NCBI RefSeq assembly: GCF_000471905.2
Contig: NW_006498122.1
Span: 3,434,512 to 3,498,511 of the forward strand
DNA length: 64,000 nt
Direction: 5' to 3'
From: Amborella trichopoda
Lineage: Eukaryota > Streptophyta > Magnoliopsida > Amborellales > Amborellaceae
Both the position numbers and the translations under genes were made by a program. Positions 21,510 to 33,500 of the stretch are shown in pieces; the first letter of the stretch is position 1, and each line of letters starts with the position of its first letter. Under the pieces are notes generated by a model, which saw only the letters and a list, made by a program, of their open reading frames with translations, did no database searches and was not told where the DNA came from.

Positions 21510-24500
21510 CTACATGGGCTCCACAGCACCGCTTTTTAGCCTTTCCATGCGAGCCTGGAGGCCCGACAATGCCTTCTCATCCATAGGAAGAACATTAGGT
21601 GGCATCATCGTAACTTCCACATTACCACCCCCACCCCCCTCTGTATTCCCGGCAGCTGCAGCTGCCTGCATGCTCTTCATTCTCTCTCGGATGGCATCCA
21701 ATGTCCCACTAATGGGTGCAGCTGTCCACCAGTTCAAATATAAGTGAGAAGAAAGACCAATCTAAAACTAAAAGCACAACAAAATTACATAGTCCTCAAT
21801 CTCCCAAAAGGGGAGGCGTCGTATCATAATCCCTTTACCTGCAAATGCATATTTCTCGTCATGGTCCTCTCTGGGAATGGGAAGCTGCTTCCTCAATTCG
21901 GGGAATGCGTTCATCAGCCTTTTTGGTGAGACATCACCACTGGGCATGGTAGCAGCATCATCAAGTTCAACACCCAAGGAGTTGTTTGTGAGTTCATGAT
22001 GCTTAATCACATTGTGCTGCTGCTTCGTATGGACAGGGGACATAGGTGCAAGCTTTGGAGAGGAGAGATTCATGGCTACAGGAGGAGGAGTCGACATTGG
22101 CACACTCGAAGGTGTCCTTCCAGCTGCTGTATTTCTCTCCATCTGCATTGCATTCCATTGCAATCAAACAATACAAGTACTTCATAAGCCAGCACTTTCT
22201 TCTTATAATAGGAATACACAGGAAACCAAATCATTTAGATGGGTACCAACCAACCTGTGCTAATCCATCTCTTATATAAGTGCGGAAGGCCTCACTCGCA
22301 TTCTGTAGCTGCGCAAATATATCAACCTGAAAGAACCAATGTTAAATGTCAAATCCCTGCCACCACTCCTATACACTAAAATTATTCGCAAACATTTGTT
22401 CTAGCCGTGCAAAACCCTGTTTGCACGTAGAGCGGGTCAAGGAGGTCCTATCCCTTGTGCAATCTAAACCTCCCTTCCCCCATCCCCGCATGCAAAGAGA
22501 AGAAGTAAAGTTGCATTTACAGAAGACAAAAGCCCTCAATGGAGAAATACATTTACTTCTTTCTTTGCTCCTCGTGAATCAGTCACTAAGGCCGTGTTGC
22601 AAGTACAAAAAGTGTATATACCTTGGGGTACAACTGTGTGATCCGGTAAAGCTCATACAAACCAATTGTGCATGTCTGCTTGTCACCAATTTTCTTGAAG
22701 ACTGCGGCAAGCTCTTGCTGTAACCATGTCAAGAACAAAAAAATGCTGACTAAGAAGGCAGGAAAAAGATGCTGACTAAGAAGGCAGAAGACAAATAACA
22801 CATTTATTTCCAATATCAGTTCCAAAGTTGAGATGGCACCTTCAATTGTGCATCTGCTGAATGTGTAGCAGGTGATGGCCCATTGGAAACAGAGTCACCC
22901 CAGTGTGTTTGGCCAATAGGTCCTGACGGAGTCAGCATTCTAGCCGCTGCAAGAGTCTGCACAAAGAAGAGAAAATTGGCTTAAAGATCCTGAATTCACA
23001 TCATAATATTATAACCAAAGAGGTAAGATATGGGTCAACGTGGCAATAAAGTTTTTCAGTATAAAAGAAATCTTTACCTGGAGATTAAGGTCGATGTATG
23101 CAAGTATAATTGGTTGAGGTTCCATGTCTATAGGAACCATGGAAAGGTGACCCTTTATTGCAGTTCCCCGAAGCTTAACGAGCTCATGTAGAACAGTTTT
23201 AACCATGCGCAGTGGCTTGTCATCAGCCCCAGCTCTGGCAATTATCAATTGGTCAGGTTCAATGTCCTAATTAATGATGTAAGAAGTGGAAAACTACTGG
23301 TCTGATAATAAACCTTTTTCGTATTTCCTCCATTCCTAGTTCTTGCAAATAGAGATGTATGCTTTGAAGAATACGATCAAGATCCACCTCAAATATTGTA
23401 CTCTGGAGAACCTGAAGAAACTAATATTACATTAGCAGTGTGCCCAAACATAACCAGGGACAAAGTGTTACACATTATGTTGGCATCTGACTACCTTTGT
23501 CAATTTTATGAGACACTTGACAACAAGATCAGAGAACTTTTGACTCCTGGCTGAAAAGGTCTCACCAGATGCAAGCAATGGCCATCTAGAGGGATCTAAA
23601 GGCCGCAAGAGGTTGATCAGTACAACAAAGGAGGAAGTGCGCTCCGCATTATCCTGAAACCAAAGTAAGAAATTATACATGATATGACGATGAAAACAAA
23701 AGCAGTCGACTTCAAGAAAAACTCACCAGAATCTTTAGCATCAAAACATTTAAAGCCTTCAAAAGTTGGCTTCCATCATCCATTAAAGGAACTCTTTCAT
23801 CCAAAAGCCATAAAAGAAGCTCGGTAATAAGGATGTTGAGGGTACTTTCCTTTACAGCATGAGCTAGCCTTTTAATTTGAAATGTCTGCAAGAATCATAT
23901 GGTTTTACTGCATTTTCTTCCAAAAACAACATCATATCAGAGCAGCACAATCACATAAAAGGGGTACAAATAAACTTGCCTGCATAAGGGTGTTCAGGAC
24001 ATATTTACATGACCTTGAAGAGGCGCCAGCAAGACTGAAGTCAAAAGTCTTGGGTACCTGTTAAAAGTAGTCAAATAAGCTTGCGAAGATAACTCCAACC
24101 AAACAGATCCTGGAAGATAATGATAAACCTTTGTTGCAAGGCATGAGACAAGTCTATCTGCATCCTTGACTAGATCCTCCATCGCAATACTTTCTGAATC
24201 GTTTGTGGCTTGTGTTAGCTCATGACAGATGACTTTCATACCTTCAACTGCCTGCAACGAAGTATATAACTATGAAATCCAGCAAAGTGCAAAAACAAAA
24301 GGATAAACCATGGTCAGATGCAACTCCAACTTGGGAATGCTGACATTCAATGCTCATGGATTTCTCTGGAGGCACACTTCTTTTGCAGAAAGGAAACACC
24401 TATAATTTTCATTTAGCAAAAGAAATGGCACTCATGAGCCCTATGCAGGCAGGTGAACCTCCGTCAGGAGTAGAACCGCAAAGGCATATAAATACATACA

Positions 24501-27500
24501 TCATCCATAGCTTCAATATAATGAATAGTGAATTAGGCCTACAATGTTGTAATCTTAACTAAATAATTTCATTGGGAAGTTGAACATGTCAAAATTCCCA
24601 CAACAAGAAATGTTTTGTTAAAAATATCAGGTACTCTAAGACAAGCTCCAGTCTTAATGTTTACAAAATATAAGATGCACATTTCACCTAAATCCTTTTT
24701 GGGGTCTATTTCCCCTAAATCCTATGAATAGCATAACCTACAAGAACAATAACGACGACGACTACTACTACACTAGCAATAAGTAACCAACCTGCTCAGG
24801 AGCACCCATCAATATGATATTCAACGCTTCATTCCAGTCAGCTGGTCCGCTTGATGCTGTATGCATACCAGGTAAGGGTTGCCTGTCCACAGGATCCTCA
24901 AAATGTCCATTGCTTGCCCTAGCCCAAAGAAGCATTCCACATAAAGATAAGTTGACCACAATAAGAAGTATTCTCCATGAGTTGAACAAACTTTGCAGAT
25001 TGTGTGTAGATTCTATTTTTTTCTCTTTTTTTTTTAATGCTAATTATGATTCATTCACAAAATAGATAAAAAAGAAACACCATATACCTCATCAATATAG
25101 GTGCAGATACTGGCCGGGGGATAACCTCTCCACTTTGCTCTGCAACATCTAACCTATCAATGCAGAATAAAAAAAATGAACATATGAGCATAGGCTTATA
25201 TATATATATATATATATATATGCATCAACTAACAGTTCCAGAGGATTACACCTATCCCAACGAAAGAAATAAGAGAACAGAATGCACAATAACTTGGTTA
25301 TAACAACAGAATCCCTTAACATCCAAAAGTGATCATTCATAAAATAGATGAAAACAACGAGGAAATGTAAATATGATGCATAGGCACTGCATCTCGCAAT
25401 AGCAACACCTTTAGAGTGGGCAACACATTTCGAATAGCACCGATGCACAAGCAATCCAACAAATGACCAGGCAAATCATGTAATGGAAAGAACACCACCA
25501 ACAGCAAATAAATATCGTGATCATCATCAAAGCCTTTTCCCAACTATTGAGGTCGGTTACATGAATCTTGGTCCACAATTCGGCACCATCAAGGATCATA
25601 TCCTCAATGAACCATTCTACTCAATCAAGGGTCATAAGTCCTCATATCTTTTCTCACTACTTCTAACCATGCCCTTTTGGGCCTACCCCTTGCCTGTTTT
25701 GAGACTTCCACTTGAACCAACTCACAACTCCTAACTAGTGTTGTATTAAGTTTCCACTGCACATGGCCAGTCCCCCTAAGTTTACTTTCTCTCATCTTAT
25801 CGCCTATTGGAGACACACTTAAGTTCTCCTGAATGTATTCATTTCGAATTTTATCCCTTCTTGTCTTGTCATTCATCCATCTTAACATCCCCATCTCGAC
25901 TACACTCATCCTATGGGCCCAACATTCTGCCCTACAAAGCAATGCTGGTCTCACAACCGCCCTATGGAACTTCCCCTTCAACTTTATTGATATGCGACGA
26001 CCACATAAAACTCCGGTTGCACATCTCCACATCGCCCACCGACCTCTAATTCGATGTTCGGCATCTTCCTCAATTTCTCCATTTTCCTGGAGAACCCGTC
26101 AAATAAATAAAGCACAAATAAACCTTCCAACATTAGAAAACCCTTCCACTTAGCATGTCATAGCAACAATGCCTCAGAATCACCCTACTTTTTCTATAGG
26201 ATGGATGGTTACAAGCTTCTAGTTCTCTGTCTTATCTTAGACTTTTTTAGGGGATAATGTGTGTGTCCTGTAGGCATTCAATATTAGTCTGGCGCATGCA
26301 TGTGTGGCTAGGATCCAAGACACCCAAAAGCATCTCTAAGTCTGTAAGATGAAATGACAGCCTATATTCAAGATAGTGTTTTAGGTTATTGAATGTGTCA
26401 AGCTTTTCTTTTTCGTACAAAAAAGAAGTGTCAAGATATTGTTAAGCTTCACGATAAGTAAATAACAACACTCAAAGGCTAGTTATAGTTATTTTCTTAG
26501 ATCAAAAGCTAAAAGGAAAACAACGAATAACCTACCCATTGTCCCTCACAGAACGTCTTAATGTTGCACGAGCTTCCCCAGGTTTTCCCTCCTTCCTTTT
26601 GTCCATCTCACGAGCCTGGAAATACAAAACCCATTCGAATAATAGAACTATAAAAGACTAAAGATGAAGAAAAATAAAAAGAACCAGATATATGTGCAAC
26701 CGACCTTCCACTTAAATCTATCATCAAGCATGCCCTTTTGAGCGTCAGATAACTTTCCAACATATCTCCAAACATCCTCACCTGCACATAAGATGGTTGC
26801 AAAGTGAACATATTAGGCTTAAAACAAGAGACGGTCACATAGATAATTTAAACAGCATATCTAATATTAAGAACAACATTATTCACGCAACAAAGACAAA
26901 CACACTTCAGGCATTATAAGTAGATCTATCAGATGTCAGCACACATAAATAATACCCTTGAGCTCGTGATCCATTTCTTCATTTCAGACAACTACAAAGG
27001 TTTTCACAAGTTCAGTAATCACAAGCATAAAATACTACGACAGGAATGCAGAAACCCCAATTCCCCAGTCACATAATAGAATAAGGGCCTCATAATGTAC
27101 CATATCAAGGAATTTCTCTTTAAGTGAACCTAAGCCATTCATCCAAAAAACAAAAAGTGCACCTAAGTCAGATGAATGCCCCTAATAAGAATTCCCAGAT
27201 GACTAGGTAAAAGCAGCAATGGCATGGGGTTCACAAATAAGGAACATGGATCCAGACCAAATCCTACACAGGTTATTATGACACATACACAGAGACTTTT
27301 TCAAGCACAAGAACAATACCTTACCCGGCTCATCAAAAGATTAACAAAAAATGACTTACCAAGAATGCCACAATTCAGCAAACTGTCCATCATTGTGGAC
27401 TCTAAAATGAAGAGGTTGAAACACATTGAATACAAGATATGCTATACAAAAACGTAATGAACTATGATTTCCAATTTAAGTGTTAGCCTAATGTTATGCT

Positions 27501-30500
27501 GGCGCAACTATGTCCAAAGTTTGAATCCGACAGTTGAACAATGCAACGTGTGTTTCTGTGCTTGTGTCCGTTTTGCAGAGGAATCTTGTCCACCTCTCAA
27601 AAGTATATTTCATGATCCTAATGATTTTAAGAAAATCGTATGTTGTGGAGAAGAAATAGGAGCGCACAATGGCTACCTTCAATATCGAACTCACCAGCAA
27701 AAATTTCAAAGGAAAATAGCACCAAACCCTTGGCGCGCACATCACATGATACTCCCTCAGGTAAAACTTCAAGAAGAATATATTCGCCATCATTACCTCC
27801 ACAACATCATTCTCGTCGCTACTTTCTATGGGGACTAAGAAACTTGTTACCTCCAACATTTTGGGAATAATTCCTTGACATCCACCCTGTTCTTCATAAA
27901 AGATAGGAGCATCCACAAAACCCTCTCTAATGGTAGGATTTTTTTATTGATCCTTTTTACGGATTGGATCACCATTAAAATTATGATCACCTACTTCTTT
28001 CTTGTAAGGGCCACAATTTTCTCCCAAGCCAATATCGTCGCGCGAGAAGAAAGATGTAATGTCGAGCGAGAAGGCGTAAGGATTTTCGCAGCGCGCGAAA
28101 GGCGTGTGAAGTATTGCCGTCTGAGGCATTGTCGTGCATGTTTAAGGAGCAGCGCCGGTTGGAAGAGAAGAGAGAGTAGCGCTGGTTGGAAGAGAAGAGA
28201 GAGTGGCGCCGGTTGGAAGAGAAGAGAAAGCAGCACCGATTGGAAGAGAAGAGAGAGCAGCGCCGGTTGGAAGAGAAGAGAGGGCAATGTCAGTTGGAGC
28301 AGCGCCAGTTGGAAGAGAAGAGAGAGCAGCGCCAGTTGGAAGAGAAGAGAGAGCAACGCCAATTGGAAGAGAAGAGCGAGCAGCGCCAGTTGGAAGAGAA
28401 GAGGGAGCAGCGCCGATTGGAAGAGAAGAGAGAGCAGCGCCGGTTGGAAGAGAAGAGAGGGCAGCGCCGGTTGGAAGAGAAGAGAGGGCAGCGCCGGTTG
28501 GAGCTGCGCTGGTTGGATAAGAAGAGAGTAGCACCGGTTCGAGGAGTGCCTGATAGAGCAGCGCCGGTGGGATAAGAAGAAAGCAGCGCCGGCTGGAGCA
28601 ACGCCAATTGGATGCTTGATAGTGCAGTGCCAGTAGTGGTTTTAGTCAAACGTACAGCCTCTATACATGTCAGAGCCGCCCCATACGTGTCAGAGCAATG
28701 AGTGATTGCATCAGCCACAGTGTTTTCCAACCACCCTCTCCTTTTAAGCCTTGGGCAACACGGGTCTCTCCCATTTTTCTCAACTTTCCCCTCTCTCTTG
28801 AAGTTCATTGTTGCCCCTTTCAAGACAGCACACTGGTGAAGCCAAGGAAAGCCCGTGGAGGCCATGAGTGAGGATTTGTGATACCGTGAGAAGTCAAGGT
28901 AAGTGGGTTTAGCTTTATGCATCCATGAGTGTTGTAAAAATGTTGAAATGGATTAGATGATAAAAAGCAAAATGTGAAGAATAAATGGGTTAATATGAGG
29001 TTGAAGTTTCAATTTGTGCTTCTCAATGCCATGAGTGTTTTAAAAATGTTGAAATGGATTAGATGATAAAAAGGAAAATGTGAAGAATAAATGGGTTAAT
29101 ATGAGGTTGAAGTTTCAATTTGTGCTTCTCAATGCCATGACTGTGTCTACCATATGTTTGATCTTTTTATTTATAGAAACTCATGATATCACTCACTATG
29201 AGGCTCCTTATCACGAATAAGGTTCCAAGCCCAAAGTGTAGTTTGGCTAAGAAACATTAAGTGTTCTTTAAAAATATATTAACTTGAAAATATATTAACT
29301 TGAGAATGTGAATTTCCAGAACTGTGAATGTTTTTGCAACTATATGTTCGATGACCAAATGGCGTCCAAATAGGACCAAATCGGTCCCAAATGAAAGACA
29401 TGTGTGTCTACTCCAAGTTTACTTCTTTGGTCATCATAATATTTTGCATGGATAAAAAGATATGGCCCTAAATGTCGAGGCGTGACACTGTTCACAGTCG
29501 CTGCTATTTCCAGCCACTGCGGTCCTTTTGGGCAATGCTTTTGACCAAGCTAATGGTATCCAAAAACCTTGAAATTACCGTCATTGGAAAGGTTTATGAA
29601 TGTACTTAAAGTTGCATGTTTTGAGATGCTTGAAACAATGTGCGAACACGTCACTGCACACTGTTGCAGGGAAATTTCCAGCAACTAAGGCTCACTTTTT
29701 ACTGGGCTATTGACCCATCAAATGGTACCCAAATTTCTTCAAATCACTGTTTTGTAAAGAATGTGTATTAGCTTAAGGTTTCATGTTGGAGGCATCCTGA
29801 AACTCCCCCTACATCGGGAGCTACACCCTCACTAAGAGGGGCATGTCTTTGAATCATTGTATGATCATGCGACACTAAGTTATGATATATGATGAATGTG
29901 AATGCCATATGATAAATTCCATGAGAATGCCATAAAGATATGTGAATGATGCCGTGTAAACTGCACTTTGTGAGAAAAAGGGGCCACGAGAACAATAATG
30001 ATGAAATGAATTAACAGTGAATGCCAAATGCAACTGAGAAAGCTTATGGGTAAATGCCATGTGATAGCTTATGAAATGCATGTCTTTTGCTAAATGCTAT
30101 GACGTTATGATGAATATGATCCATCTGTTATGAGACAATGAATGGCCACTGCTTATATTATTATTGACCACTACGGGGTGGGACACTCACCGGTAGTGGA
30201 TACTGTTATGACGATGTGATGAATGGCCACTGCTTATATAGTTATCGACCACTATGCAGTGGGACACTCAGCGGTAGTGGATACCGTGCTGTTATATTGA
30301 TGAGAGTGTTGACCACTATGCATTGGGACCCGAGCCCTTTGCTAGCAGATATTGGACTTATTGATGGCAACATTGGCCACTACGCGGTGGGACCCGAGCC
30401 CATCGATAGTGAGAGCTAGGTTCACCAAGACATTGATGAGAATATTGGCCACTACGCGGTGGGACACTCACCGGTAGTGAATGATACTATGATATTGCCT

Positions 30501-33500
30501 GCTACGCGATGCGACACTCATCGGTAGTAAGAAAAGAGATGCTGGCATATCCCCTAACCTGCATAATGATAGGAACAGGTTAAAGGAGAGGATAAAGGGT
30601 CGCACCCTAGATTTATGAAATGATATGCGATTGATGCCTTGCAAGGTAAGAGCCTATCGAAACCCCAATGCACGTTGGGGACTGTGTGAGTGTGTTGAGG
30701 GTATTACGAAGTGGATACCCCGCTTGTCATTACCCTCCCTCATGTGTGATGGTAGAGGTCTTAAGCAATGGAATTGGCTTAGCCAGATAGATAGGGCCTC
30801 TAATGTGGGAGTAGGTGATTTAAGGAGTGCGTAGGTAATAATTGAATTTCTTTATAAAGAATGTTTAGCATTATAATGATGGAATGATTTATGATTTCAA
30901 TAATTGAAGGTTCTGATCGCACTGATTTAGTGATGAATACCGTTTAAATGCAATGTCCATATTCCTTGTCTTGACTTGATATGCATTTATGCTAAATTAT
31001 GACCCTATATTGATAAACTGCACTGTTGTCACATATGGATACAACCACCATAGATGCATAATACTAGACAGGCTTACTGGGCTGTATAGCTCATCCCATT
31101 ATTTCTCCTCTCCTTGTAGATTGATAGCGGCAGGTACGGGGATGAAAATTCGTGTTTGGCGGCTGGAAGACAAAGATATTGTTCTTGAAGAAGGTGCTTA
31201 GACCTTGTTTATGTATGGGCTGTTTGGCCCTGGTTTTGTTTTGTTCTTGATGGATATGTGTAATATAGGGCCTAGATGCCCCGAACTAAATGTAATATTT
31301 TGAAAGATTTTTATATTATGAATTTTGGTGTGCGGAGTTTTTTCCTTACTCTTCTACTAGTTAAGCTTGTCGCTTTAGCTCTCTTCTATGGTTTGCTCGA
31401 TTTCTGAATATAAAGGCGTTGAGTCCACTCCCACCTGAGAGACAAACGTTACATTGAATCACGAACCCGCGCTCGATCGCCCGTCACCGCGTAAGGTACG
31501 GTGGTTGGGGGCAGGGTCGTGACATTTCTCAACACCCAAATCTCCATCCAAGTACTTGTCAAAGATTGGTGGTGAGTCCCAGTCCATAGCATGTTAATCA
31601 TGAGAACCATTTGATCAAAATAAAATTTCTCCATGCTTTTCCTCAAATAGGCATTCATAAAACTTCGGGATCTCAACCTTGAGACCGGTTTCCCACCTAC
31701 TACTATTCCTATCTATCGGATCCACTAATTCTCTCCTTGGAGCTTGATCAAAGAAAAGATTTATGGATTCTTCATCTGCCTCGATCTCATAATCCTGAAA
31801 TGGGGCTTCCATCTGGGCTACACGTGGAGCTAGGGTTTCGACCAATCTCCTCAGATCTACAATCTCTCCTCATGAACTAGCATCAAAGGCTTCTATGGTT
31901 GTCGCTTTTCCTCCTTTTCCTTTGCATGGAGGCATGGTTTTTTATCTAGGACACAAAAATCAATGCTATAATAACACACTACAATATCGTGCTACATTAC
32001 CATCCTTACTGATCGTCGGGCTCTGATACCAACCTGGCGCTCACCTAGTAGGTTGAAGCTAGGGTTTTGGCAAAAGAGATAGAGCAAATCCACATTTAGA
32101 GAACGATTCAAAAACCATAGGCAAAAGAAGGAGCACTTAATGCTTTAGAGTTTTGAATAAAAGTCCATAAAATAATCCCTCATTATGCTTGAGTACATCC
32201 CTTATATAAGAAAACCCTAATCAATACTTAATCTTGACCATCCATCCACTCTAATCATGGCCATATATTATAAAAGATATTAAGTGAATAAAAAGACATA
32301 AAAGACTTCAAAAATTACTACTTATACCCCTAAATGAATAAATGACTCGAGAAATAACTAAATTACATAGAAGGATAGATTCAATGATTATTTTGCCCTT
32401 ATGTGGTTCTTCTTATAAACTTTAAGCATATATCTCTTATCTAGTTACTAGAGAGCAACATTCTAGCCTGCAGCACAAATAGACTTCATGGGAGCTTAGG
32501 AGAATATAGATGCTTCAGGAGACCCATGGAGAAGTCAACAGTCAGTCTACAGGCCTTCAACCATCACAACCCTCAATTATATATGTAAATATATGAAAAA
32601 CATTAAGAGCCTATATTGTAGATGCCCGCCAAAGTGCCTTAGAGAGCTTTGTTGAACCCAAAAAGATATCCTTAATTCATCTCATCAATCAATCTCAAAA
32701 GATTGTTGAAAACAATAAAAATAATTTGCGCCTCCTAACAAGTGCAGACTCAGAACATCACCTGTTAGGAGGTGAGAGTTAGTTCAAGTGGAAGTCTCAA
32801 AAAGGGCAAGAAGTAGACCCAAAAGGACATGGTTGAAAGTAGAAAGAAACGATATAGGGACTTATAGCCTCACTGAGGGTATGGCCCTTAATAGAACAGA
32901 ATTATAGACCAGGATTTATGTAGCCAACTTCAATTAGTTGGGAAAAGGCTATGATGATCATGATGATGAATAAAAATAACTTGCATCGTAAAAGTGTTCC
33001 AAATCAACCAATAAAAAATAAAAATTAACAAAAAAATGTGCTCCAAACAAATCCAACATCCCACAATGGACATAGACTGTCCAATTGATGGGCAGTGAGA
33101 TGTAGGGCTTTAAGAGCCCAAAATCAGTTTAACAGCTTCAAAAAGAAAAAGAGAGAGAGAAAAAAAAAAGAGCTCAAAGTCATTTTTCTTTATTATTTTC
33201 TAAGCTCATCACAAGGTAAATCTAATATGTCTTGGAAGAAAATTTCAACTGGTAAAATTCCCTCGAGCTAGGTGTTTAGGCAGCTTACTGTAGTCTGTAG
33301 CTTTAGGCCTCCTGGACTATAATTTCCAATGTGTGGGTTTGCGCACACGAGCATGCATGCATTGTTACTTTATAGGGTTTTGTATGGTAGATTTACCAAA
33401 AATGCCTTAGCTTTTTGGTCAAGAATATTACTTTATAGGGGGTTGTTGTTATCATTTGACAAGCGGATGATTGATATTTTTGCAAAAGACAAAGGTATTT

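Larger units (their letters stand above)
21510..26615 (-). other. MOR1: MOR1 exons 41-54 (C-terminal region)
   Basis: Exons: 26615-26536, 25153-25088, 24918-24792, 24251-24129, 24057-23980, 23885-23727, 23653-23495, 23411-23314, 23234-23078, 22956-22840, 22717-22622, 22326-22255, 22142-21839, 21721-21510 (codons 1405-2019). Landmarks: ADWNEALNIILMGAPEQ, ERTSSFVVLINLLRPLDPSR, AGADDKPLRMVKTVLHELVK, GLYELYRITQLYPKVDIFAQ, TAAGRTPSSVPMSTPPP and GTLDAIRERMKSMQ. The last exon carries a short run of alanines and glycines (AAAAAGNTEGGGGG). Exon 42 uses acceptor ATAG|GTTAG; the nearby TTAG|ATG would break the frame. Confidence 0.93.
28003..31524. mobile_element. Long LTR-like insertion (probable solo LTR, Gypsy type)
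   Basis: The block begins TGTAAGGGCC and ends GGGGGCAGGGTCGTGACA, a typical plant Gypsy LTR end. It is flanked by TTTCT on both sides (27998-28002 and 31525-31529). It contains no pol domain, has three internal tandem arrays, and sits inside the older Gypsy fragment. These fit a single very long LTR left by recombination between two LTRs. The 5-bp flank and TG...CA ends are suggestive; a full LTR partner was not seen. Confidence 0.55.
27490..32560 (-). mobile_element. Old Gypsy-type LTR retrotransposon fragment, interrupted
   Basis: A tRNA-Met-type primer site (TGGTATCAGAGC) lies on the minus strand at 32020-32031. An LTR-like stretch begins at about 32035 and extends right to an unresolved edge. 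Left of the primer site a Gag-like region reads QDYEIEADEE and KVEIPKFYECL (31845-31615). A further scrap of the same strand appears at 27494-27916. The element is broken in several places and is interrupted by the insertion at 28003-31524. No second LTR was recognised. It lies in MOR1 intron 39. Confidence 0.6.

Noticed and set aside
25144-25153. Alternative acceptor TTAG|ATG for MOR1 exon 42
   Set aside because: It would give a frame that reads out of the conserved VAEQSGE sequence; the ATAG|GTTAG acceptor keeps phase.
27875-28531. 218-residue plus-strand frame rich in WKRRESSAG repeats
   Set aside because: It is a translation of the 24-bp minisatellite; overlapping frames on both strands are equally open and none resembles a protein family.
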